A stretch of 64,000 nt of DNA from Photobacterium phosphoreum (GTDB lineage: Bacteria; Pseudomonadota; Gammaproteobacteria; Enterobacterales; Vibrionaceae). A program made the translations under genes and the position numbers. How positions within the stretch are numbered: the first letter of the stretch is position 1; each line of letters opens with the position of its first letter. Shown piece after piece: positions 18,871 through 29,949 of this stretch. The notes under the pieces were generated by a model. It worked only from the letters and a program-made list of their open reading frames with translations. It made no database searches and was not told where the DNA came from. The DNA lies in NCBI RefSeq assembly GCF_002954725.1, contig NZ_MSCQ01000003.1, forward strand, positions 62,001-126,000. Reading direction: 5' to 3'.

Positions 18871-20412
18871 ATGAACAATCAGGTCATTATTTTTGATACA
18901 ACATTGCGCGATGGCGAACAAGCACTATCAGCAAGTCTCACTGTCAAAGAAAAACTGCAAATCGCCTATGCCCTTGAGCGTTTAGGGGTCGATGTTATCG
19001 AAGCTGGTTTTCCGGTGTCATCCCCTGGTGACTTTGAATCAGTACAGACTATCGCCAAGCACATTAAACAGAGTCGTATCTGTGCCCTTGCTCGTGCTGT
19101 AGAGAAGGACATTGATGTTGCAGCTGAATCATTAAAAGCTGCTGAAGCATTTCGTATCCATACCTTTATTTCAACCTCAACTGTCCATGTGCAAGATAAG
19201 TTACGTCGAAGCTATGACGATATAATTGCAATGGGAATTGCAGCAGTAAAACGGGCGCGTAAATATACCGATGATGTCGAGTTCTCATGTGAAGATGCAG
19301 GACGGACACCGATTGATAACCTATGCCGAATGGTAGAAGCCGCAATTAACGCGGGCGCAAATACGATCAATATTCCCGATACTGTCGGTTATACCCTTCC
19401 GAGTGAATTTGCCGGCATTATCACCCAACTGTTTAACCGCGTACCGAATATCGATAAAGCAGTTATCTCGGTACATTGTCATGATGATCTCGGCATGTCA
19501 GTCGCCAATTCTATGGCAGCGATTCAAGCAGGCGCTCGTCAAGTCGAAGGCACAATAAATGGTTTAGGTGAGCGCGCCGGTAATTGCGCCCTTGAAGAAA
19601 TAGCAATGATCATTAAAACCCGTCAATCACTCTTGGGGGTACATACTAATCTCAAGCATGACGAAATCCACCGCACCAGCAAAATGGTCAGTCAGCTATG
19701 CAATATGCCGATTCAAGCCAATAAAGCCATTGTAGGCAGTAATGCCTTTAGCCACTCATCAGGCATTCATCAAGACGGCATGCTGAAAAATAAAAACACC
19801 TACGAGATCATGACCCCTACGTCAATTGGGCTTAAAAATCAGGCTTTAAATCTTACCAGTCGCTCAGGTCGAGCAGCCGTCAAAAGCCATATGGATACCC
19901 TTGGCTACACCGAGCATGAATACGACCTAGATAAACTTTATGCTGATTTTCTTAAACTAGCCGATCGCAAAGGCCAAGTGTTTGATTACGATCTTGAAGC
20001 CTTAATGCACTTTGCTAACTTGCGTGATGAAGATGACTTTTTCAAAATAAACTATTTAAGCGTTCAATCTGGCAGCGTGATGGCGACCACCAGCATAAAG
20101 CTTCAATGCGGTGAAGAAGAAAAGTGTGAAGCTGCTGTCGGCAATGGTCCTGTTGATGCGCTTTATCAATGCATCTACCGTCTAACGGGTTATGAGATTG
20201 TACTTGATAAGTTTGATCTTACAGCTAAAGGCGAAGGTGAAGATGGTTTAGGCCAAGCCGATATCATTGCCAATTACAAAGGTCGTAAATATCACGGTAC
20301 GGGTCTTGCGACTGATATTGTTGAAGCGTCGGGTCAGGCTCTGATCCACGTTATCAATAGTATTCATCGTGCCAACCAAATCGCGACAATTAAACAACAA
20401 AATAGCCTATAA
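18871..20412 (+). CDS. leuA: 2-isopropylmalate synthase
   Basis: Condenses acetyl-CoA with 2-ketoisovalerate, the first committed step of leucine synthesis. The 513-residue protein has the signature [10 protein letters not shown] at residues 9-18 and the metal-binding His202 and His204 in HCHDDLGM. The LeuA regulatory domain (about 385-513) mediates leucine feedback inhibition. It starts at ATG 18871 behind AAGGATG, 70 bases after the attenuator. First structural gene of leuABCD. Confidence 0.97.
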   Translation: MNNQVIIFDTTLRDGEQALSASLTVKEKLQIAYALERLGVDVIEAGFPVSSPGDFESVQTIAKHIKQSRICALARAVEKDIDVAAESLKAAEAFRIHTFISTSTVHVQDKLRRSYDDIIAMGIAAVKRARKYTDDVEFSCEDAGRTPIDNLCRMVEAAINAGANTINIPDTVGYTLPSEFAGIITQLFNRVPNIDKAVISVHCHDDLGMSVANSMAAIQAGARQVEGTINGLGERAGNCALEEIAMIIKTRQSLLGVHTNLKHDEIHRTSKMVSQLCNMPIQANKAIVGSNAFSHSSGIHQDGMLKNKNTYEIMTPTSIGLKNQALNLTSRSGRAAVKSHMDTLGYTEHEYDLDKLYADFLKLADRKGQVFDYDLEALMHFANLRDEDDFFKINYLSVQSGSVMATTSIKLQCGEEEKCEAAVGNGPVDALYQCIYRLTGYEIVLDKFDLTAKGEGEDGLGQADIIANYKGRKYHGTGLATDIVEASGQALIHVINSIHRANQIATIKQQNSL

Positions 20413-21573
<1,161 letters not shown>

Positions 21574-21584
21574 GGAGCAGCAGC

Positions 21585-23027
21585 ATGCCAAACAATACAC
21601 CGTCAGCAGCAACGCCAGCCAAGACGCTTTATCAAAAAATTTATGATGCTCATGTGGTTGTCGCTGCGGCAGGCGAAAACCCGATTTTGTATATCGACCG
21701 TCATTTAGTCCATGAAGTCACCTCACCGCAAGCATTTGATGGGCTGCGCGAACAAGGTCGTCAAGTTCGTCAAGTGAATAAAACCTTTGCCACCATGGAT
21801 CACAACGTTTCAACTCAAACCAAAGATATCAACGCTTCAGGTGAAATGGCACGTATCCAAATGGAAACCCTTGCCAAAAACTGTGCTGATTTCGGCGTCA
21901 CCTTATACGATCTAAACCATAAATTTCAGGGTATTGTTCATGTCATGGGCCCAGAACTTGGGATCACTTTACCCGGCATGACCATTGTATGTGGTGACTC
22001 ACATACCGCTACCCACGGTGCCTTTGGCGCACTCGCATTTGGTATCGGCACTTCTGAAGTTGAACATGTATTAGCAACCCAGACCCTGAAACAATCATGT
22101 GCTAAGACCATGAAAATTGAGGTTAAAGGCAAAGTAGCAGCAGGCATTACCGCCAAAGATGTTGTATTAGCAATTATCGGTAAAACCACTGCTGCCGGTG
22201 GTACAGGTTATGTGGTTGAATTCTGTGGCGAGGCGATCACCGATCTATCGATGGAAGGTCGAATGACGGTGTGCAATATGGCGATTGAATTGGGCGCTAA
22301 AGCAGGTTTGATTGCACCAGATAAAACCACCTTTGATTACATTAAAGGGCGTGAATTTTCACCTCAAGGGGCTGATTTAGAAGCCGCTATTAGTTATTGG
22401 CAAACCTTAACCAGCGATGATAATGCAGTATTCGATGCGATAGTGACTTTAGATGCCACCGACATTAAACCGCAAGTCACTTGGGGCACCAACCCAGGTC
22501 AAGTGATCGCCGTTGATGAACGGATCCCTGCCCCTGAAAGTTTTAGCGATCCAGTAGAGCAAACATCGGCTAAAAAAGCCTTGGCTTATATGGGATTAGA
22601 AGCTGACAAATCATTATCTGATTATACTGTAGATAAAGTTTTTATCGGTTCTTGTACCAACTCTCGTATTGAAGATATGCGTGCCGCTGCAACCATTGCT
22701 AAGGGACGTAAGGTTGCCGCCCATGTGCAAGCATTAGTCGTTCCTGGCTCAGAACAAGTCAAAGCCCAAGCGGAACAAGAAGGCTTAGATAAAATCTTTA
22801 TTGAAGCTGGCTTTGAATGGCGACTCCCTGGTTGTTCGATGTGCTTAGCAATGAATAACGATCGCTTAGGCCCCGGTGAGCGTTGTGCGTCTACCAGTAA
22901 TCGTAACTTTGAAGGTCGTCAGGGTCGTGATGGTCGTACTCACTTAGTCAGCCCTGCAATGGCAGCAGCAGCAGCATGTGCGGGTCACTTTGTCGATATT
23001 CGTCAACTTGAACCCGTATCGGTATAA
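21585..23027 (+). CDS. leuC: 3-isopropylmalate dehydratase, large subunit
   Basis: Large subunit of isopropylmalate isomerase, an aconitase-family [4Fe-4S] enzyme. It is 480 residues, about 14 longer than E. coli LeuC because of an N-terminal extension ([12 protein letters not shown]) before the conserved [13 protein letters not shown]. The cluster ligands are Cys357 (GSCTNSR), Cys417 and Cys420 (PGCSMCLA). An AAGGAG ribosome-binding site precedes the ATG at 21585 at normal distance, so the longer start is the better choice. The partner subunit LeuD is encoded 14 bases downstream. Confidence 0.97.
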   Translation: MPNNTPSAATPAKTLYQKIYDAHVVVAAAGENPILYIDRHLVHEVTSPQAFDGLREQGRQVRQVNKTFATMDHNVSTQTKDINASGEMARIQMETLAKNCADFGVTLYDLNHKFQGIVHVMGPELGITLPGMTIVCGDSHTATHGAFGALAFGIGTSEVEHVLATQTLKQSCAKTMKIEVKGKVAAGITAKDVVLAIIGKTTAAGGTGYVVEFCGEAITDLSMEGRMTVCNMAIELGAKAGLIAPDKTTFDYIKGREFSPQGADLEAAISYWQTLTSDDNAVFDAIVTLDATDIKPQVTWGTNPGQVIAVDERIPAPESFSDPVEQTSAKKALAYMGLEADKSLSDYTVDKVFIGSCTNSRIEDMRAAATIAKGRKVAAHVQALVVPGSEQVKAQAEQEGLDKIFIEAGFEWRLPGCSMCLAMNNDRLGPGERCASTSNRNFEGRQGRDGRTHLVSPAMAAAAACAGHFVDIRQLEPVSV

Positions 23028-23041
23028 ATAAGGACATAACG

Positions 23042-23644
23042 ATGACAGGCTTTACTCAACATACAGGCTTAGTGGTGCCATTGAATACCGCTAACATTGA
23101 TACCGATGCCATTATTCCGAAACAGTTTCTCCAAAAAGTCACTCGTACCGGATTTGGGCAGCACTTATTTCATGACTGGCGCTTTTTAGATGATGCAGGT
23201 CAACAACCTAATCCCGATTTTATAATGAATACTCCTCGCTACCAAGGTGCCAGTATTTTATTGGCGCGTGAAAACTTTGGCTGTGGATCATCGCGTGAAC
23301 ATGCCCCGTGGGCGCTGGCTGATTACGGCATTAAGGTAATGATCGCTCCCAGTTTTGCTGATATTTTTTATGGTAATTCAATCAATAACTACATGATCCC
23401 TGTCCGTCTTACCGATCAACAGATTGATGAATTATTTGAATTTGTAGAAGCAACAGTTGGCGCGAAGATCACGGTCGATCTGGAAGCAATGACAGTGAAT
23501 GCCAATAACAAGCAATATCCGTTTGAAATTGACGAGTTTCGTCGTCATTGCTTATTAAACGGATTAGACAACATAGGCTTAACGCTACAACATCAGGCTA
23601 AAATAGCTGAATATGAAGCTAATATTCCGACTTATCTCGCATAG
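23042..23644 (+). CDS. leuD: 3-isopropylmalate dehydratase, small subunit
   Basis: Small swivel-domain subunit that completes isopropylmalate isomerase with LeuC. The protein is 200 residues, E. coli length. Conserved blocks are [13 protein letters not shown] near the N-terminus and the substrate-binding loop [18 protein letters not shown] near residues 80-97. It starts at ATG 23042 after AAGGACATAACG. Last gene of the leu operon, followed by a terminator. Confidence 0.97.
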   Translation: MTGFTQHTGLVVPLNTANIDTDAIIPKQFLQKVTRTGFGQHLFHDWRFLDDAGQQPNPDFIMNTPRYQGASILLARENFGCGSSREHAPWALADYGIKVMIAPSFADIFYGNSINNYMIPVRLTDQQIDELFEFVEATVGAKITVDLEAMTVNANNKQYPFEIDEFRRHCLLNGLDNIGLTLQHQAKIAEYEANIPTYLA

Positions 23645-23660
23645 ATCACCTGCTCAATAA

Positions 23661-23689
23661 AAACGCCTGCCAATCAACAGGCGTTTGTT
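23661..23689 (+). terminator. leuABCD terminator
   Basis: AAACGCCTG (23661-23669) / CAGGCGTTT (23678-23686) with an eight-base loop and a short T-rich end, 17 bases after leuD. Confidence 0.85.
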
Positions 23690-23770
23690 CCTCAAATTAC
23701 ACTCAGTACTGTAATAAACCAAGCCCAACAACGGTCTTGATCATCATCTTGTTATTATTACGGGTTAATT

Positions 23771-24553
23771 ATGCGCATTGTTTTGAGCTTATTTTTTATT
23801 TTATGGTCCCTGAATGTGTTTGCCGCCCCCAAGGCTGATCTTTTACCTTACTGGCAAGATCACGTTGCCGCGAATCAACGTCAAATCGATCATCATCAAT
23901 GGCAACAATTATTGGATAAATACCTAGTTGTAGAGCCACAACAAACGTTATTTCGTTATAGCGCTGTCACCATCGCAGATAAACAACAACTAAGTGGTTA
24001 TATCAATCAACTGAATCAGCTTGATCCGCGCCAATATAATCGTAATGTTCAGTTTGCTTATTGGGTGAATCTTTATAATGCGCTGACAGTACAATTGATC
24101 ATTGATAATTACCCAATCACATCAATTACTAAACTCGGTGGTTTTTTCAGTTTTGGGCCTTGGGATCAACCTATCGTCACCATCAATAATAAAACCCTTA
24201 GCCTTAACGATATTGAACATCGAATATTACGTCCGATCTGGCGCGATCCTCGTATTCACTATGCGGTTAATTGTGCCAGCTTAGGTTGCCCCGATTTACT
24301 GCCGCAAGTGTTTGACAGTCAGCAACTTGAGCAACAACTAAATAATGCCGCGAGCCGATTTATTAATAGTCCAAAAGGCGTTCGTAGCAACTCAACCCAA
24401 ACCACGTTATCATCCATTTATGACTGGTACGGTACAGATTTTGGCAATCAACAGGCTTTATTGCAGCATATAAATCATTATCTACTGCATAAAAAAATCA
24501 ATGGCGATAACCTCAAATTTGATTACAACTGGTTGTTAAATCAGAAGCTATAA
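23771..24553 (+). CDS. Secreted DUF547 domain protein
   Basis: A 260-residue protein with a clear signal peptide (hydrophobic residues about 3-17, cleavage after VFAA), so it should be periplasmic or exported. The body fits the DUF547 family, with YWVNLYNALTVQLI near residue 95, the AVNCASLGCPDL segment with paired cysteines near 160, and the late motif SSIYDWYGTDF. The enzymatic role is unknown; a papain/transglutaminase-like fold has been suggested for this family, but I cannot verify a catalytic triad here. It stands between the leu terminator and the thiamine riboswitch, probably with its own promoter. Confidence 0.82.
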   Translation: MRIVLSLFFILWSLNVFAAPKADLLPYWQDHVAANQRQIDHHQWQQLLDKYLVVEPQQTLFRYSAVTIADKQQLSGYINQLNQLDPRQYNRNVQFAYWVNLYNALTVQLIIDNYPITSITKLGGFFSFGPWDQPIVTINNKTLSLNDIEHRILRPIWRDPRIHYAVNCASLGCPDLLPQVFDSQQLEQQLNNAASRFINSPKGVRSNSTQTTLSSIYDWYGTDFGNQQALLQHINHYLLHKKINGDNLKFDYNWLLNQKL

Positions 24554-24584
24554 CTTAACGCTAGTTACAGGTACAATACTCGCG

Positions 24585-24688
24585 TTCTCATTGGGGAGCC
24601 TTTTGGCTGAGATTGTTGTTATTATCTTGATGGATATAGCAGAACCCATTGAACCTGAACCAGGTAATGCTGGCGTAGGAATTGAGAA
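24585..24688 (+). ncRNA. TPP riboswitch (THI box) controlling thiBPQ
   Basis: The two hallmark TPP-sensing strands are present: GGCTGAGA (CTGAGA at 24607-24612) and GAACCTGAACCAGGTAATG-like sequence (ACCTGA at 24653-24658), followed by GCTGGCGTAGG. The closing P1 stem pairs TTCTCATT (24585-24592) with AATTGAGAA (24680-24688). About 117 bases separate it from the thiB start. No strong intrinsic terminator is visible there, so translational control or another expression platform is possible. A TACAAT box at 24572-24577 may be the promoter. Confidence 0.95.
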
Positions 24689-24805
24689 ACGCATTGGTAT
24701 TTCACCAGTGTCAATCTGCTATTACAGCATGATACTTACCCTCTCAACCCTGTGCCGCTCTCTCTTTTTATTTTGTTCGCAGGATGCTGACATCAGGAGC
24801 GCATA

Positions 24806-25804
24806 GTGAAAATCCGTTATACACTTTTACCGTTAATTTCGATGTCGTTACTCTCAAGTAACGTCTTCGCCGCTGATAATACCCTTAATGTTTATACCTA
24901 CAGCTCGTTTTCATCTGAGTGGGGACCGGGGCCAATCATCAAAAAAGCCTTTGAAGCCCAATGTGATGGTTGCAAGGTTAACTTTGTCTCTTTAGAAGAC
25001 GGCGTATCCATTCTTAATCGAGTGCGCTTAGAAGGTAGCCGTAGCCAAGCGGATATTCTTCTGGGGCTCGACAATAACCTGATGACCGAAGCCAAACAAA
25101 CCGGGTTATTAGCCAAACAACATGTTGATCTCAGCAAACTCACCCTGCCTAAAGGTTGGCACGATGATACCTTTATTCCCTATGATTACGGCTACTTTGC
25201 GTTTGTTTATGACAGCACCAAATTACCTAACCCACCCACCAGTTTAAAAGCGCTGGTTAACGATCAAAACATCAGTGTGATCTACCAAGATCCACGCACC
25301 TCAACCCCAGGTCAAGGGTTGATGTTATGGATGAAATCGGTTTATGGTGATAAAGCTGCCGCTGCATGGCAACAATTAGCCAAGCATACGGTTACAGTTA
25401 CTAAAGGCTGGTCAGAAGCTTATAGCATGTTCCTTGATGGTGAAGCCGATATGGTATTGTCATACACCACCTCACCGGCCTACCACATCATAGAAGAGCA
25501 CAAAACCCAGTATAAAGCGGCTAACTTTAAAGAAGGCCATTACATGCAGGTTGAAGTCGCTGCCAAAATGAAAAACAGCCCCCATCCTAAACTGGCCGAT
25601 CAGTTTATGCAGTTTATTGTCAGTGACGCTTTTCAATCTCAAATAGCGACCCATAACTGGATGTATCCGGTCACTAAGCAGCCACTACCTGCCGCTTTTG
25701 AGCAACTAAGCATACCTGACAAAGCATTAGAATTTAGTGCTGATGAAGTCGCCCACAAGCGTAAAGCATGGATTCGAGAGTGGCAGCAAGCGCTGACCCA
25801 ATAA
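24806..25804 (+). CDS. thiB: Thiamine ABC transporter, periplasmic binding protein
   Basis: Periplasmic receptor for thiamine, thiamine phosphate and TPP in the ThiBPQ importer. The 332-residue protein has an N-terminal signal peptide ending near residue 22 (SSNVFAADNTLNVYTYSSF). It also has the ThiB-type pattern around EDGVSILNRVRLEG and the C-terminal LADQFMQFIVSDAFQ. The start codon is GTG at 24806 behind CAGGAG. It lies downstream of a TPP riboswitch and 12 bases before thiP, so expression should fall when TPP is abundant. Confidence 0.95.
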   Translation: MKIRYTLLPLISMSLLSSNVFAADNTLNVYTYSSFSSEWGPGPIIKKAFEAQCDGCKVNFVSLEDGVSILNRVRLEGSRSQADILLGLDNNLMTEAKQTGLLAKQHVDLSKLTLPKGWHDDTFIPYDYGYFAFVYDSTKLPNPPTSLKALVNDQNISVIYQDPRTSTPGQGLMLWMKSVYGDKAAAAWQQLAKHTVTVTKGWSEAYSMFLDGEADMVLSYTTSPAYHIIEEHKTQYKAANFKEGHYMQVEVAAKMKNSPHPKLADQFMQFIVSDAFQSQIATHNWMYPVTKQPLPAAFEQLSIPDKALEFSADEVAHKRKAWIREWQQALTQ

Positions 25805-25816
25805 TGGCATAGAGCT

Positions 25817-27424
25817 GTGAATAAACGTGTAACTCAACTTCTGCCCGGGCTATTGAGTGTCGGGCTGATTTTATTACTGGTGATCGCCGCGATCACCAGC
25901 CTTATACTCCATGCTGGGCAATGGCAACTGAGTAGCTTATGGCATGATCCCTATTTACGCCATGTGACGCGGTTCAGTTTCTACCAAGCCTTATTATCCA
26001 CCTTACTTAGCATCGTGCCTGCGATTGCGATTGCTTACGCATTATCACGGCGTAATTTTATTGGCAAACAACTGTTACTACGTTTATTTGCCATGACCTT
26101 AGTAATGCCAGTGTTAGTGGCAGTATTTGGTCTATTAGCGATCTATGGCAAAAGTGGCATTCTTAGTCACGGATTAAGCCTACTTGGGTTACCACGGCTG
26201 AATATTTATGGTTTAAGTGGAATTTTACTGGCACATGTATTTCTCAACTTACCGTTAGCGGTGCGCTTTTTACTTCAAAGTTTAGAAGCTATTCCACATG
26301 AACAGCATCAATTAGCCGCCCATTTAGGCATCAGTGGTTGGCATAAATTTAAGCTGGTTGCTTGGCCACGGCTACGCCAACAATTACCCCATGTGGCGGG
26401 GCTCATTTTCATGCTGTGTTTTACCAGTTTTGCGGTGATCATGTCGCTAGGTGGCGGTCCTAAATCAACCACCATTGAACTGGCAATTTACCAAGCGATT
26501 CGCTATGACTTCGATCTTGCTACAGGTGCTATTTTAGCGCTGTGGCAAATGTTACTTTGTGGCGGATTAGTACTACTCAGCCATCGCTTTGCCAAACCCT
26601 TAGCGACCTTTAGTGCTTCGGTTGGTAAAAATGTGGTTAATTATCAAGATAATTGGCGCGCAAAATGGTGGGATTGGAGCTGGATCGTGGCGGCAATATT
26701 ACTGGTGATCCCGCCGATTATTGCGGTCTTTGTTGCAGGGTTAAACCGCCAACTGCCACAATTGTTGCAACAGCCAGCACTGTGGCACGCGGTTGCTAAT
26801 TCACTCAAAATTGCGGTCATGGCATGTAGTTTAGCGTTTGTGTTTGGGGTGATGATCTTACTCGCGAGTCGACAATTACGCTTGAATAAACAACGTTTGA
26901 GTGCCGATAGTATCGAAATGATTGGCACCATTATTTTAGTTACTCCAGGGCTAGTATTAAGTACCGGGATTTTCTTATTACTCCGTCAATACACCGATGC
27001 CTATGGCGCAGCTTTTTGGGTTGTTGTGGGGGTTAATGCATTAATGGCATTGCCTTATGTGATCAAAACCCTTAGCCAGCCCATGCTGCATATTGCCCAA
27101 CAATATAATATGTTATGTCATAGTTTAGGCATGAGTGGTTGGTCTCGATTACGACTTGTAGAATGGCGAGCACTGCGTAAACCGATTGCACAATCATTGG
27201 CAATCAGCTTAGTACTCTCATTGGGCGATCTAGGCGCGATTGCTTTATTTGGCAGTCAAGATTTTCAAACCTTACCGCTGTATTTATTCCAATTAATGGG
27301 TAGCTACCGCATGGATGGTGCGGCTGTAGCGGCATTATTATTGTTATTACTCAGCTTGGGCTTATTCAGCGCAATTGAATATTGCTTCCAACCTCGGCGT
27401 ACCAAAGGCAAACACCATGCTTGA
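25817..27424 (+). CDS. thiP: Thiamine ABC transporter, permease
   Basis: A 535-residue inner-membrane permease made of two fused binding-protein-dependent transport domains, each with about six hydrophobic helices. The two cytoplasmic EAA-type loops are visible near residues 158-190 (EAIPHEQHQLAAHLGISGW) and 420-450 (QYNMLCHSLGMSGWSRLRL). Together with ThiB and the ATPase ThiQ it imports thiamine. It starts at GTG 25817, 12 bases after thiB. Its end overlaps the thiQ start by 8 bases. Confidence 0.94.
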   Translation: MNKRVTQLLPGLLSVGLILLLVIAAITSLILHAGQWQLSSLWHDPYLRHVTRFSFYQALLSTLLSIVPAIAIAYALSRRNFIGKQLLLRLFAMTLVMPVLVAVFGLLAIYGKSGILSHGLSLLGLPRLNIYGLSGILLAHVFLNLPLAVRFLLQSLEAIPHEQHQLAAHLGISGWHKFKLVAWPRLRQQLPHVAGLIFMLCFTSFAVIMSLGGGPKSTTIELAIYQAIRYDFDLATGAILALWQMLLCGGLVLLSHRFAKPLATFSASVGKNVVNYQDNWRAKWWDWSWIVAAILLVIPPIIAVFVAGLNRQLPQLLQQPALWHAVANSLKIAVMACSLAFVFGVMILLASRQLRLNKQRLSADSIEMIGTIILVTPGLVLSTGIFLLLRQYTDAYGAAFWVVVGVNALMALPYVIKTLSQPMLHIAQQYNMLCHSLGMSGWSRLRLVEWRALRKPIAQSLAISLVLSLGDLGAIALFGSQDFQTLPLYLFQLMGSYRMDGAAVAALLLLLLSLGLFSAIEYCFQPRRTKGKHHA

Positions 27425-28145
27425 TATCAACCAATTACGTTATACCTACCAACCTCAACACCAGCATGAACACCCAATGCCGTTAAGCTTTAACTTTAGC
27501 CTTCAACAAGGTGATATTGCAGCGTTAATCGGCCCGAGTGGTGCAGGTAAAAGTAGTTTATTAGCGCTTATTGCGGGGTTTTTACAGCCCGATAGTGGTG
27601 ATATTAGTATCCACCAGCAATCAATTATTACGCAAGATCCCGCTCAGCGGCCATTATCAATGCTGTTTCAAGAGCACAATTTATTTCCGCATTTAACGGT
27701 CTATGAAAATATCGCCTTAGGGGTTGATCCACGGCTTAAACTTAGCGCACAACAGCAACAGCATGTGCATGATGCCGCAGTTAATGTCGGGCTAGAAGCG
27801 TATTTAACACGCTTGCCAGAGCAATTATCTGGTGGTCAACGCCAACGAGTCGCACTGGCGCGGTGTTTGATTCGTCAGCGACCACTATTATTACTTGATG
27901 AACCCTTTTCAGCCCTTGATCCCGCATTACGTAATGACATGCTCAAACTGGTTCAGCAACTCGCACAGCAACAAGCCATCACCGTATTAATGATCACTCA
28001 TAGCCCTGATGATGCAAAGAAAATCGCCAATAAATGTATCTTTGTTGATAATGGTGAAGTAAAGGCATTCGGTAACACTGACACGCTATTAAACCAGCCT
28101 CAACAACTGGACTTACGTCATTACTTAGGGTTAACCACGGTATAA
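27417..28145 (+). CDS. thiQ: Thiamine ABC transporter, ATP-binding protein
   Basis: ATPase of the ThiBPQ importer. From ATG 27417 the protein is 242 residues and starts MLDINQLRYTY. Walker A GPSGAGKSS is at residues 39-47. The signature LSGGQRQRVALARCL and the Walker B LLLLDEPFSALDP follow, with a switch histidine in MITHSPDD. A longer in-frame start at 27375 would overlap thiP further and lacks family support. Last gene of the riboswitch-controlled operon. Confidence 0.95.
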   Translation: MLDINQLRYTYQPQHQHEHPMPLSFNFSLQQGDIAALIGPSGAGKSSLLALIAGFLQPDSGDISIHQQSIITQDPAQRPLSMLFQEHNLFPHLTVYENIALGVDPRLKLSAQQQQHVHDAAVNVGLEAYLTRLPEQLSGGQRQRVALARCLIRQRPLLLLDEPFSALDPALRNDMLKLVQQLAQQQAITVLMITHSPDDAKKIANKCIFVDNGEVKAFGNTDTLLNQPQQLDLRHYLGLTTV

Positions 28146-28160
28146 TAACAACCATAAATA

Positions 28161-28199
28161 AAGCCGAACGCTATACGTTACCCGTACAGTGTCCGGCTT
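28161..28199. terminator. Probable terminator between thiQ and the PIN-PhoH gene
   Basis: AAGCCG (28161-28166) / CGGCTT (28194-28199) with partial inner pairing (TACG/CGTA). It lies between convergent genes. The U-tract is poor, so confidence is moderate. Confidence 0.6.
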
Positions 28200-28248
28200 A
28201 TCTTGTTAACACCCGTTAATGATAATGAGCCCTAAAATTAGCGTGAGC

Positions 28249-29630
28249 TTACAGATTTTCTTCAGCAAACTCCGCCAAACGACTTCGTACTACGCCATTA
28301 AGATAAATATTGGCACTACCATCAAAATGTTTAAACCGTTCAACAATGTAGGTTAAGCCTGATGTCACTGGCGATAAGTAATTAGAATCAATTTGAGATA
28401 AATTACCTGAGCACACCAACTTGGTGCCTTCACCACAACGAGTAATGATGGTTTTAATCTGAGAGGCGGTTAAGTTCTGGCACTCATCAAGCAATACAAA
28501 TGCATTTTGAATTGAGCGCCCACGCATAAAGTTTATCGATTTAAATTGAATATTGGCTTTATCAAAAATGTATTTCATTGAGCCATCAGTACAGACATCA
28601 TGTTTATGTAACGCCTCCATGGTGTCGGTCACCGCCGCTAGCCACGGCAGCATTTTCTCTTCTTCGGTACCGGGTAAAAAACCGATAGACTCGGCAATTT
28701 CTGGAGTATTACGGGTGACAATGATCTTGTCATACATCCCTTTTTCAATCACTTGTTCTAACGCTGCTGCCATTGCTAAAATGGTTTTACCACAACCTGC
28801 AGGGCCGGTTAAAATCACCAGATCAATGTTAGGATCAAGCATTGCATCCAACGCCATCCCTTGATAAATATTTTTAGGATGAACCCCCATGCCTGACGAT
28901 GCATTAAACGTTCGTAACTAATATCTTTAATGGTAATTTCTTCACCATCAATGGCTTTGATCCTTGCTGCAAACTCTTCACCGTCATCAAGTAAATATTG
29001 ATTCACATACGGGGTTTCAAACAGTGACTTAGGTAGTGTGTGTAAAGTTGAGCTACCGCGATTTTCAGAATGACATTCAGCAACATTACTCCAAAAGTTA
29101 CCGTTATAGCGATGGAAACCTTTACTAAGTAAAGCTACATCATCAATCAATTGATCGGAGCGATAATCATCGACATTTAACACCCCCGCCCCTTTGGCAC
29201 GTAAGCGCATATTGATATCTTTAGTGACTAAGACTACGCTTCTGGGAGCATGTTTTTGTTGTAGAAAAAGAACGCTATTAAGAATACGGTTATCACCCGC
29301 TTTATCACTAAATGCATGAACCGTTTGTTTAACTTCATAATCAGCAAAAATAGCAATGGTGCCATTGTGAGGGATGTGATCATTAAAACAAATACCCGCT
29401 GAAATTTGCTCAGGGGTAGCATCGTGAAAGATATTTTCTAGGGCACGGATAGCAACCCGTGCATCACGAGAAACATCACGTTTACTGTCTTTGATACGAT
29501 CTAATTCTTCCAATACCGTCATGGGGATCACCACGTCGTGTTCTTGGAAAGAGAAGATAGCGAGAGGTTCATGAAGTAGAATATTTGTATCTAATACAAA
29601 TAGTTTCCGTTCTGCATTATCCATAAGCAT
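28249..29630 (-). pseudogene. PIN-PhoH (PhoH2-type) RNase/ATPase fusion gene with a frameshift
   Basis: Two overlapping frames together encode one protein of about 460 residues. The N-terminal part (29630 down to about 28885) is a PIN nuclease domain starting KLFVLDTNILLHEP with acidic residues in MTVLEELD. The C-terminal part (to 28249) is a PhoH ATPase with Walker A TGPAGCGKT and Walker B VLLDECQNLT. The conserved junction reads RQAWG in the first frame and HPKNIYQG in the second. Adding one base to the five-C run at 28884-28888 restores a single frame. It could be a real loss of function, a sequencing error, or slippage during expression. PhoH2 proteins are RNA helicases/RNases. The ATG at 29628-29630 follows AAGGAGATG on the minus strand. 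Confidence 0.85.
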
Positions 29631-29813
29631 CTCCTTGGTAGGGCGGATAGTAATAAATGACCTATCACTGTTTTAGCTTACGTCAAAATTAACCATTTAG
29701 TTAAATTACAACGTTATAACAATTAAAGCTTATATTGGTGAAACTAAGATGACATTGCACCTCATGTCTCTTTTACACACTTTCACCGTGACCTTAATCA
29801 CATCATGCAGTAA

Positions 29814-29839
29814 CATAACTCCCCCATTTTTGAGTTATG
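29814..29839 (+). other. Hairpin in the rapA upstream region
   Basis: Perfect 8-bp inverted repeat CATAACTC (29814-29821) / GAGTTATG (29832-29839) with a ten-base C/T-rich loop, about 110 bases before rapA. It has no T-run, so it is not a terminator. Role unknown. Confidence 0.4.
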
Positions 29840-29949
29840 CGTATGCCGTATTATTTCTCTATGCATTTAGTTTTATTATAGACGATAAACAGCTAACGCG
29901 AATTATAACATTTTCCTTTATATCAAATAATTAGAAGGTTTTTAGCACT

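Noticed and set aside
24591-24806. 71-codon ORF upstream of thiB
   Set aside because: It coincides with the TPP riboswitch, and the conserved RNA motifs explain the sequence better.
29749-29934. 61-codon ORF upstream of rapA
   Set aside because: No ribosome-binding site, no recognisable family, and it contains the non-coding hairpin at 29814-29839. It is probably an AT-rich chance frame.
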